Assembly: GCA_049613665.1 (NCBI GenBank)
Contig: JBMZCV010000065.1
Coordinates: 1-24,412 of the forward strand
DNA: 24,412 nt
Direction of reading: 5' to 3'
Origin: JBMZCV01 sp049613665
Lineage (GTDB): Bacteria > Bacteroidota > Bacteroidia > Chitinophagales > UBA2359
The translations under genes were made by a program, and so were the position numbers. The notes below the pieces were generated by a model. The model was given only the letters and a program-made list of their open reading frames with translations. It did not search any database and was not told the origin of the DNA. Below, one piece after another: positions 15,694-22,580 of the stretch. Each line of letters starts with the position of its first letter. The stretch's first letter is position 1.

Positions 15694-16371
15694 TTATATA
15701 GACATCTGTTTATCAAAAATTTGTTGAATTTTTTGCGACTCATACACAAATATACCTTGCTCATTTTTCGTAGCTACTTCTACCATTACCTTAGCTACTG
15801 TTTTTGCCTCAATACCTTTGTATTTTGCCAAAGGCCCCAACATTATTTTTTCTATTATGCTATACAAACTAGTAGCTATACTTTCGCCTCTTCGGTGTTC
15901 TTTTCTATCGCCCAAAAGCAATGATGGACGAAAAATATGCAGTGCTTCAAAAGGCAATTCAGCCATCACATTTTCTATTTCTCCTTTTACCTTATTGTAA
16001 AAAACAAATGACTTATCATCTGCCCCAAGTGCAGTAACAATAAACATTCGCTTTGCTCCATTTTCCAATGCTATTTTTCCAACTTGATATGGGTATTCAA
16101 AATCGACTTTGCGAAATGCCTCTTTTGAGCCTGCTTTTTTGATAGTTGTTCCGAGACAACAAAATATATCATCTGCTTTAATCAACTTTTTGTAGTCCAC
16201 CAATTTATCAAAATTAATAATTTGTTGTTCTAGTTTTTCGTGCTGCATATTTACATCACGACGAGTAAGTTTGATGACTTTAGTATAATGGTTGTTTGCC
16301 AATAAATATTGCAAACAATGACTACCTGTCAAGCCTGTTGCCCCAACAATGATTGCTGTTTTTTCTTTCAT
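15694..16371 (-). CDS. TIP30/HTATIP2-like atypical short-chain dehydrogenase
   Basis: A 225-residue NAD(P)-binding Rossmann protein. The dinucleotide motif GATGLTG is at 10-16 (VGATGLTGSHC), a basic RR pair at 37-38 suits NADP, FCCLGTTIKKAGS resembles the TIP30 family, and VTALGADDKS and YNKVKGEIE (Y/K) correspond to the SDR catalytic region. FRPSLLLGDRKE follows. These atypical SDRs often act as oxidoreductase-like or assembly proteins; the substrate is unknown. It is flanked on both sides by same-strand genes but separated by repeat-containing spacers, so probably has its own transcript. Confidence 0.85.
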   Translation of the reverse strand: MKEKTAIIVGATGLTGSHCLQYLLANNHYTKVIKLTRRDVNMQHEKLEQQIINFDKLVDYKKLIKADDIFCCLGTTIKKAGSKEAFRKVDFEYPYQVGKIALENGAKRMFIVTALGADDKSFVFYNKVKGEIENVMAELPFEALHIFRPSLLLGDRKEHRRGESIATSLYSIIEKIMLGPLAKYKGIEAKTVAKVMVEVATKNEQGIFVYESQKIQQIFDKQMSI

Positions 16372-16454
16372 TTCAAAAAAAATTTTAGTAAAAAAAATAG
16401 TAATTGTTTAGGTATGGACTTTTGAGGTAAAAATAAGACTCTTTTCTAAGTTTT

Positions 16455-16525
16455 AAATGCCAAACATTATTTAACAAATGGTTTGATTTATGTGCTAACA
16501 CATTTAAAATCAATAAACTTTGATA
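16455..16525 (+). repeat. Leader-repeat copy C
   Basis: AATGCCAAACATT (dyad AATGC-CAA-ACATT, 16456-16468), ATTTAACAAA, TGCTAACACATTTAAAATCAA. Order and spacing match 18908 and 19572. This copy lies between two minus-strand genes in the opposite orientation, so it is not a leader for either. Confidence 0.55.
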
Positions 16526-16577
16526 CAATCGTATAACATATAAAACTTAAAAAAGAGTTCCAAAACAAAGCTTTTTT

Positions 16578-18575
16578 TTATTTCAAATACTTGTTGAACC
16601 AACGTGCAATATGTTGCAAACGAACAATACGCCTGTCAGTACGGCCATTTCTGGATAAGCCATGAGGTTCATTCGGAAAAATCACCAACTCAGTATCAAC
16701 TCCAAGCTTTTTGAGTGCGACATATACTTGCTGTCCTTGCTCCAAAGCACACCGATAGTCGTTTTCGCTATGAATAACAAGAGTTGGCGTTTTAGCATTT
16801 CCAATATATTTCATAGGCGACATTCTCCAATAGTTTTCAGGGTTTTCCCAAGGCGTTTCGTTTTTGTATATTTGCTGAAATACCCAATTGACATCACTAG
16901 AACCCCACATGCTCAACAAGTTGCTCACACATCTTTGTGTTACGGCTGCCTTAAACCTCGTTGTGTGTCCAATAATCCAACATGTCATATAGCCACCATA
17001 GCTGCCACCTGTTACACCCATATTTTCAGTATCAATATAAGATTTTTCGGCCATTAAGTCGGCAAAAACCATCAAATCTGCATAGTCTGCTCCTCCCCAA
17101 TCATTCCAGATAGCTTTGGCATGTGCTTCGCCATAACCTTTGCCTCCTCTAGGATTGCAAAAATAAACGACATATCCTTGTGCTGCTAAATAATAAAATT
17201 CGTGCATAAAATATTCGCCATATTGCAACAAAGGGCCGCCATGTATTTCCAAAATAGAAGGATACTTTTTGGTAGCATCAAAATTTGGAGGAAACATAAT
17301 CCAACCTTGAACTTGATTATTGTCAGCTCCCGTAAACCATACCTCTTCTACCTTACCTAAATCAATATTCGATAATATTTTTTGATTTGTTTGTGTTAGC
17401 GTTTTCGTTTCGTTGCTATCTTTAACAATAATCTGGCCTATGCTGCTCATATTGGCATAAATAGCTGCCATTTTTTCTCTATTTTTATCAAAGCTAACTG
17501 AGCCTGTCACGCCTTTTTCAGCAAAAAAATCTTGCAATACCTTGCTTTCTACATTGATTTTAGATACTATATTACTGCCATTTTTTGCTGTTTGCACATA
17601 AATGTCTTTGCCATCTTTCGTCCAAACAGGTGCAGTTAATGCTGGTGTACCTCCCAAATCGTTGAGCGTAGCTCCTTCTATCGTTATATCGTAGCTTTCT
17701 GTTAAACACTCTGGCGGTTTTGAGCCATCTGTTTCAACTACCCACAAGTGAATATTTTGCCACCATTGGCCTATTTCTTTCACGCCCAAATAAGCTATAT
17801 GTTTTCCGTCTGGTGAAAAAGACGGCAAATACAGATTACTTTCATTTGTCGGAATTTCAGTTACATTTTTGGTACTCAAATTCATCAAAAAAAGTTGCTC
17901 TTCGCCTGCTGCCAAATCTGGTTCATCGGCACAATTAGAAATATAAGCTATATGTTTTCCATCTGGCGAAAAAGTAGGAAATTCAATATCATGCACATCG
18001 CTATTGGTCAATTCTTCAATGGCAGCACTTTCCACATCAATTAGTGCCATATTCCAGCGAGTTTTTGGCAAATAACCATAGCCGTCGAAGCGATAAAATG
18101 TGCGTGTGTAGTGGTATGCAACAATTCCAAGTTCTTTTTTTTCTGGGTTTTCGTCTCGTTCTATGGCTTCGGCATCTTTTTTTCGCCAATTAAACAAGAT
18201 TTTTTTGCCATCAGGCGACCAAGCTGCCAATGCTATTTCGCCTTTTATATCACTAATAGCAGTTGCTTCGCCTCCACCCAAAGGTATAACGAAAATTTGT
18301 GCTTGTTTTGTATCAACTCTATTGCTAACAAAAGCAATTTTTTTGCCATCAGGCGACCATGTTGCTTGGCTATCGCTGTGTTTGCCTGCCGTAAATTGCT
18401 GTGGCAAGCTCTGTCCATCACTCGCAACTAGCCATAAGTTGCTATATTTTTTTTCTGTTTTTTTATCTATCGTTTGTTTAGCATATAAAATATACTTTCC
18501 ATCAGGCGATATTTCAGAAGATTGAAGCAGCTTGATATCGTAAAGATGCTCCGCTGAGAGTACATTATTTTTCAT
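16578..18575 (-). CDS. S9-family serine peptidase (acylaminoacyl-peptidase/DPP-like)
   Basis: A 665-residue prolyl-oligopeptidase-class enzyme that hydrolyses short peptides. The N-terminal half (about 10-400) is a beta-propeller made of repeated SPDGK-containing blades (at least five, also visible as recurrent DNA). The C-terminal alpha/beta-hydrolase domain (about 410-665) has LEIHGGP, the nucleophile S525 in GGSYGGYM, D606 in SENDYRC and H638 in NEPHG, a complete catalytic triad. The N-terminus (MKNNVLSAEHLYD) has no signal peptide, so the enzyme is likely cytoplasmic. It is transcribed away from the repeat-rich spacer at 18576-19715 and appears alone. Confidence 0.92.
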   Translation of the reverse strand: MKNNVLSAEHLYDIKLLQSSEISPDGKYILYAKQTIDKKTEKKYSNLWLVASDGQSLPQQFTAGKHSDSQATWSPDGKKIAFVSNRVDTKQAQIFVIPLGGGEATAISDIKGEIALAAWSPDGKKILFNWRKKDAEAIERDENPEKKELGIVAYHYTRTFYRFDGYGYLPKTRWNMALIDVESAAIEELTNSDVHDIEFPTFSPDGKHIAYISNCADEPDLAAGEEQLFLMNLSTKNVTEIPTNESNLYLPSFSPDGKHIAYLGVKEIGQWWQNIHLWVVETDGSKPPECLTESYDITIEGATLNDLGGTPALTAPVWTKDGKDIYVQTAKNGSNIVSKINVESKVLQDFFAEKGVTGSVSFDKNREKMAAIYANMSSIGQIIVKDSNETKTLTQTNQKILSNIDLGKVEEVWFTGADNNQVQGWIMFPPNFDATKKYPSILEIHGGPLLQYGEYFMHEFYYLAAQGYVVYFCNPRGGKGYGEAHAKAIWNDWGGADYADLMVFADLMAEKSYIDTENMGVTGGSYGGYMTCWIIGHTTRFKAAVTQRCVSNLLSMWGSSDVNWVFQQIYKNETPWENPENYWRMSPMKYIGNAKTPTLVIHSENDYRCALEQGQQVYVALKKLGVDTELVIFPNEPHGLSRNGRTDRRIVRLQHIARWFNKYLK

Positions 18576-18661
18576 TAAATATTAATTGTAATTGATTAAT
18601 TTTTGAAGTATTTTTTGGTTGCTAACAACTGTTCTAGGTTTAACAAAAACTGACACAATAA

Positions 18662-18843
18662 CAACAGTTCGGACATTTACACATTTTTTTATCAAAGGGC
18701 TTAAACATACTATTTTTTTTAGGCTAAGGTGACCAATATTTGCAAATTTAATGGCCTTTTGAACTGAAAAATAGTATGTTTCACTTACCAAAAAGTATTT
18801 TTTATTAAACTGAAAATTGTTATAAAAAATGTCAGAACCATTG
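18662..18843 (+). mobile_element. MITE-like element, copy 2 (182 bp) with 7-bp target duplication
   Basis: Terminal inverted repeats are CAACAGTTCGGACATT (18662-18677) and AATGTCAGAACCATTG at the right end. Inner inverted repeats are AAACATACTAT (18703-18713) and ATAGTATGTTT (18771-18781). It is flanked exactly by ACAATAA on both sides (18655-18661 and 18844-18850), a 7-bp direct repeat as expected of a transposition target duplication. Non-coding. Same orientation as copy 1. Confidence 0.85.
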
Positions 18844-18907
18844 ACAATAAAATACATAGATATATTCTCTTGTATTATTTGTTTTATTTCAAAGTAAAAG
18901 TTGCTGT

Positions 18908-18985
18908 TAAGTACCAAGTATTATTTAATAAAGCATTCGTTTAGTGGCTAACGCATTGAAAATCAAGGTATTATCTTGTTCTGAA
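18908..18985 (+). repeat. Leader-repeat copy B
   Basis: AAGTACCAAGTATT (dyad AGTAC-CAA-GTATT, 18910-18922), ATTTAATAAAGC, GGCTAACGCATTGAAAATCA, GGTATTATC. It shares order and much sequence with copy A 0.66 kb downstream, with paired changes in the dyad. Confidence 0.6.
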
Positions 18986-19124
18986 ATGCCCAAAAACTTT
19001 TGAACGACTACTTAATTACCTAATTATAGGCATAAAATTTTGTAATGCAAAGTAAGTTTTATTTTTTGAAAGCAAGTCCTTTTCAAGAAAATAAGTAAAA
19101 TTATGACAAATTGTTATTGAATTT

Positions 19125-19285
19125 AAATTATAAAAACAGCTATTCTCAGTTTAACAAAAGAAATATTTTTTTGATGGAAAGATATGCTATTTTTCACCGC
19201 CAAAAGTTGAGAAAACTTGCAGATGTTGGGTACTTCGACTTAGAAAAAATAGTATGTCTAAGCTTTTATTCAAAAAAAACACATT
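19125..19285 (-). mobile_element. Decayed MITE copy, inverted
   Basis: Read against the reverse complement of copy 1, matching blocks appear in order: TTATAAAAACAG, TTCTCAGTTTAACAAAAG, GGAAAGATATGCTATTTTTC, CTTAGAAAAAATAGTATGTC and TAAGCTTTTATTCAAAAAAA. The terminal repeats are not recognisable. Boundaries are approximate. Confidence 0.5.
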
Positions 19286-19571
19286 AAAACCTAACTACTA
19301 ACACAACAAAACAAGCAAACAAATAACGCCTCATTTAAAAGTGAGTATGGCTGCGATAAAAACTCAAAATCGCCAAAAATAAATATATTTACTTATTTTA
19401 GGTAAGGCTTTTTTTCCTTAAATAGAGAGAAACAAAGTCATTATACTGACAAATTAACGTTAAAATGACTACGAATGCCTAGAATGATTAGCTTTTTTTT
19501 AAAAAAACACATATCTTAGCTAAAGAGATAAAACAAATGTAAAGAACTAAATAATTGGAGCGAATTGAACT

Positions 19572-19648
19572 AAGTGCCAAGCACTATTTAATAAAGGTCG
19601 TTCAGTTGCTAACGCATTGATATTCAGCGTATTAGTTTTCACAAATTT
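19572..19648 (+). repeat. Leader-repeat copy A (two dyads)
   Basis: AGTGC-CAA-GCACT (19573-19585) is a perfect 5-bp dyad. It is followed by ATTTAATAAAGG and a second dyad, CTAACGC (19609-19615) with GCGTATTAG (19627-19635, one-base bulge), then TTTTCACAAAT. The copy ends 67 bp before the ATG of the Omp28-type gene, in its orientation. Confidence 0.65.
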
Positions 19649-19715
19649 GTAGGATAAAGCTACCCAATTATTTATGTTATTCTAAAAAAATTATTCTAAA
19701 ATAAAATTTATTCCA

Positions 19716-21923
19716 ATGAAAAAACTTTCCTTTTTATTATTAGCGTGTTTTGCTGCTTCTAGCCTTTTTGCTCAACATGACAGAATGGTACTAGTAGAGC
19801 ATTTTACACAAGCATCATGCCCTCCTTGTGCAAGCTACAATCCAGGTTTTCAAGCTACCTTAAATGCTAATCACGAATTTATTGCTCCTATTCGTTATCA
19901 AACTTCATGGCCTGGTTTCGACCCGATGAATACTGATAATCCAGGCGAAGTAGCGACAAGAGTAGGTCTTTATAATGTAACAGGAGTGCCAAATCCTGTA
20001 TTGGAAGGTGATGCAGGTGCTACTATTTCTGATAACTCCTTAAATAGTGCTCATGACAACTCTTCTCCTTTTGTTATTACACTTACTGCTGAGTTGTCTA
20101 ACATTTTAGGTAGCAATCCAGAAGATTTTCCACAATTAAATGATGATACGCAAATAGATGTGCAAATGAATATTGCAGCTTCAGATGCAGTAAGTGGCAA
20201 TTTGCGTGCTTTTATTGTAGTTACAGAAGAAGAAATCATTTATGATACACCTCCTGGCACAAACGGCGAAATTGACTTTTACAACGTTATGCGTAAAATG
20301 TTGCCAAATGCAAATGGTACTACTTTAGATAACTTTGCTAATGGCGATGATGTTACATTAACTGAAAGCTGGAATGTAGCAAGCTATGTAAATGATATTT
20401 CTCAATTAGCAGTTGTTGCTTTTGTTCAAGACATAACTACTAGAGAGGTTTTTCAAGCGGCTGTTACTAAGCCAATAGCTAATGAATCTCCTTTTTCTAT
20501 CAATGCTAACTTGGCTAGTGTTGCAGAAATTCCACAAAGTTGTGAAGCAGGTGTTTCTCCTCAAATTACGGTTCAAAACTTAGGTAGTGAAACGTTAACT
20601 TCTTTAGACATCGTTTATAGCATCAATGGTACTACTTTTGATGTTTATACATGGACAGGCGAATTAGCGACTTTAGGTCTTACTAATATCACATTGCCAC
20701 AGGTAGATGTTCCTACAGGTTCTGGCAACGAAAATATGTTAAGCGTAAGTGTGAGCGTTTCGGGTGACGAAAATACAAGCAATGACAATGGTACTGTTAC
20801 TTTTTATAGTACTGCTGTTGCTAACGGTTCTGCTATTACAGTAAATGTAACAACAGATAACTATGGTTGTGAAACAAAATGGGAAATCTTAGATGGTAGC
20901 ACAGGTAGTGTTATTGCTTCTGGCGGAAATCCAGCAGTTATAGCAGGTTCAGGCCAATATGGTGCAGGCTGTACAGGTAGTGAAGCTGGTTATGCAAGTG
21001 GTTCTACAAATAGCGAAGTAGTGACAGTTCCTTCTAACGGTTGTTACGAATTCAGAATTGTTGATGACTATGGTGATGGCATGTGCTGTGCTTATGGTGA
21101 TGGTGCTTATAGCCTTGTAGATCAAGATGGCAATACATTAGTTAGCGGTGGCGAATTTGGTGCAGAAGAAATTACTCCTTTCATTGCTTCTCTTTGTGAA
21201 GCGCCTTCTTCAAATGTAAGTAATACAGATGCAAATGGTAATACACCAAATGGTACAATTACTATTGTAGCAAGTGGTGGCGATGGTAGCTATCAGTATA
21301 GTATTGATGGTGGTGATACTTGGAGTACATCTGCTACTTTCGAAAATCTTGCTTCTGATACTTATGAAGTAGTTATTATGGACGGTGCAGGTTGTATGTC
21401 TTACGAAACTATTGTTATTGAAAGCGTTTGTAATGCTCCGACTGTTACAGCTAGTGCTGGTGTTGGTATGGCTATGATTACACTTGATGGTGGTGATGGC
21501 CCTTTTACTATTGCTTGGAGCAATGGTGTTGTTGAAACTGGTATTACTTCGAGCATCGAAGAGTTAGAAGCTGACATTTATACAGCTATTATTACAGATA
21601 CTTATGGTTGTGCTACAACACAAACAGTAGAAGTAACTAGCTCAGTAGGTATTGACGATGCTGCTTATGCTGGCTTGACAATCAGTCAAAACTATCCAAA
21701 TCCTGCTAATGCTTTTACTAATATCACTTTTAGTGGTTTAAACAAAGACATGAGCTTGACAGTTGTTGATGTAACAGGTAAAACTGTTGCTACATTCAAT
21801 ATTGCAAAAGGTGCAAATAGTATTAGAATCAACACTATGAATATTGCTAATGGCTCTTATTTCTATCAATTGATGGATGAAAACGTAGTAGTAGCTACTA
21901 AGAAATTGGCTATCGTACACTAA
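19716..21923 (+). CDS. Omp28-type secreted protein with SprB-like repeats and T9SS sorting domain
   Basis: A 735-residue surface or secreted protein. A signal peptide (1-20, ending LFAQ) is followed by an Omp28-type thioredoxin-like domain: VEHFTQASCPPCASYNP with C35 and C38 as a CxxC redox pair, and GVPNPVLEG with the cis-Pro region. A beta-rich CARDB-like part (about 255-365, AGVSPQITVQNLGSETLTSL) and a domain with the motif DDYGDGMCCAYGDGAYSL (near 445-465) follow. Two SprB-like repeats (about 500-570 and 570-645) each carry SGGDGSYQYSID or a related GDGPFTIAWS motif. The T9SS type A sorting domain (656-735) starts at SQNYPNPAN and ends in KKLAIVH. It should be exported by Sec, then by T9SS. 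Leader-repeat copy A lies upstream; a hairpin at 22074-22121 is the likely terminator. Confidence 0.9.
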   Translation: MKKLSFLLLACFAASSLFAQHDRMVLVEHFTQASCPPCASYNPGFQATLNANHEFIAPIRYQTSWPGFDPMNTDNPGEVATRVGLYNVTGVPNPVLEGDAGATISDNSLNSAHDNSSPFVITLTAELSNILGSNPEDFPQLNDDTQIDVQMNIAASDAVSGNLRAFIVVTEEEIIYDTPPGTNGEIDFYNVMRKMLPNANGTTLDNFANGDDVTLTESWNVASYVNDISQLAVVAFVQDITTREVFQAAVTKPIANESPFSINANLASVAEIPQSCEAGVSPQITVQNLGSETLTSLDIVYSINGTTFDVYTWTGELATLGLTNITLPQVDVPTGSGNENMLSVSVSVSGDENTSNDNGTVTFYSTAVANGSAITVNVTTDNYGCETKWEILDGSTGSVIASGGNPAVIAGSGQYGAGCTGSEAGYASGSTNSEVVTVPSNGCYEFRIVDDYGDGMCCAYGDGAYSLVDQDGNTLVSGGEFGAEEITPFIASLCEAPSSNVSNTDANGNTPNGTITIVASGGDGSYQYSIDGGDTWSTSATFENLASDTYEVVIMDGAGCMSYETIVIESVCNAPTVTASAGVGMAMITLDGGDGPFTIAWSNGVVETGITSSIEELEADIYTAIITDTYGCATTQTVEVTSSVGIDDAAYAGLTISQNYPNPANAFTNITFSGLNKDMSLTVVDVTGKTVATFNIAKGANSIRINTMNIANGSYFYQLMDENVVVATKKLAIVH

Positions 21924-21930
21924 AATTAAT

Positions 21931-22014
21931 ATAGCCCATTTGGGTGGCTAACACATTGATAACCAAAATGTTAGCTTTCACAAATGAGCAATTTATTTTC
22001 TTGTTTGACTAAAA
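21931..22014 (+). repeat. Leader-repeat copy D
   Basis: The first dyad is replaced by CCCATTTGGG (21935-21944). The second is perfect: GCTAACA (21947-21953) with TGTTAGC (21969-21975). It continues TTTCACAAATGAG and TTTGACTAAA, the latter shared with copy G. No gene follows on this strand before the terminator at 22074. Confidence 0.55.
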
Positions 22015-22073
22015 AATAAATAGTTAAAAAGTTAATTCAGTAGCTTTTTACATCTAATTTGATACAATAATGC

Positions 22074-22121
22074 AATCTTGCCTGTGAGTATGAAAATATT
22101 CGCTAGGCAAGATTTTTTTTT
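22074..22121 (+). terminator. Rho-independent terminator
   Basis: AATCTTGCCT (22074-22083) pairs with AGGCAAGATT (22105-22114), followed by an unbroken T-run to 22121. It is oriented for the plus strand, 150 bp after the stop of the Omp28-type gene. Confidence 0.8.
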
Positions 22122-22286
22122 GTACCCAAATTAGTCGTTAACATATACATTCATCATTTGAATAGTCGTTCTTGATTTAACTAATGCTAGGTGTGTTTAG
22201 CTTAAAAAAAATAGTATGTCAGGAGTAATATTCATATCTTTTTTGATACTCAGTAGTAGGCACTTTATGCTCTTTTTTGCCTACTT

Positions 22287-22439
22287 CAACAGTTAGGATA
22301 TCCTTTTCAACAATTCTCGGTTTACTAAAAAAAACATCTTTTGGCAAGAAACACACTATTTTTCCACAAAAAAGGGTATAAAAATAACAAATCTTGGTCG
22401 CTTCAGCCTAAAAAGAATGTATAGATGTCCAAACTATTG
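22287..22439 (-). mobile_element. Decayed MITE copy, inverted, with internal deletion
   Basis: Against the reverse complement of copy 1 the blocks run in order: CAACAGTTAGGATATC, AACAATTCTCGGTTTACTAA, CTTTTGGCAAGAAACACACT, TAACAAATCTTGGTCGCTTC, AGCCTAAAAAGAATG, AGATGTCCAAACTATTG. One inner arm is missing. Flanks CTACTT (22281-22286) and CTGCTT (22440-22445) differ by one base and may be an old target duplication. Confidence 0.6.
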
Positions 22440-22483
22440 CTGCTTAAACCTTTGTGAATAATATCTAATAAGCCAAATGACAA

Positions 22484-22524
22484 AAAGCGAGTTTCTGAAC
22501 TGATAAAGTTCAAAAACTCGCTTT
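22484..22524 (-). terminator. Terminator of the 587-residue T9SS protein gene
   Basis: AAAGCGAGTTT (22484-22494) pairs with AAACTCGCTTT (22514-22524). One mismatch and a further 5 bp (TGAAC/GTTCA) close a 7-base loop. On the minus strand it ends in a short T-run. It lies 57 bp past the stop at 22581. Confidence 0.8.
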
Positions 22525-22580
22525 GTCGATTATATTAAAGCTTCAAGTATTTTTATACTTGTAACTGAAATAAGCCTTTA

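Larger units (their letters stand above)
18576..19715. other. Repeat-rich non-coding spacer (1.1 kb)
   Basis: There is no convincing gene. A 111-codon minus-strand frame at 18582-18917 is an accident of the MITE sequence. In order it holds MITE copy 2 (18662-18843), leader-repeat copy B (18908-18985), a decayed inverted MITE copy (about 19125-19285) and leader-repeat copy A (19572-19648). Between 19286 and 19571 I see no repeat or gene. It lies between divergent genes and must carry both promoters. Confidence 0.75.
21924..22580. other. Convergent non-coding spacer (657 bp)
   Basis: No gene is seen. It contains leader-repeat copy D (21931-22014), a terminator for the plus strand (22074-22121), a short MITE fragment on the minus strand (about 22196-22220, TAGCTTAAAAAAAATAGTAT), a decayed MITE copy (22287-22439) and the terminator of the minus-strand gene (22484-22524). 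Confidence 0.7.

Noticed and set aside
17760..18520. Recurrent DNA motif resembling a tandem repeat
   Set aside because: It encodes the SPDGK blades of the peptidase beta-propeller, so it is explained by protein structure.
18582..18917. 111-codon minus-strand frame in the spacer upstream of the S9 peptidase
   Set aside because: It runs straight through MITE copy 2 and its flanks, and the translation is low-complexity; it is a by-product of the repeat.
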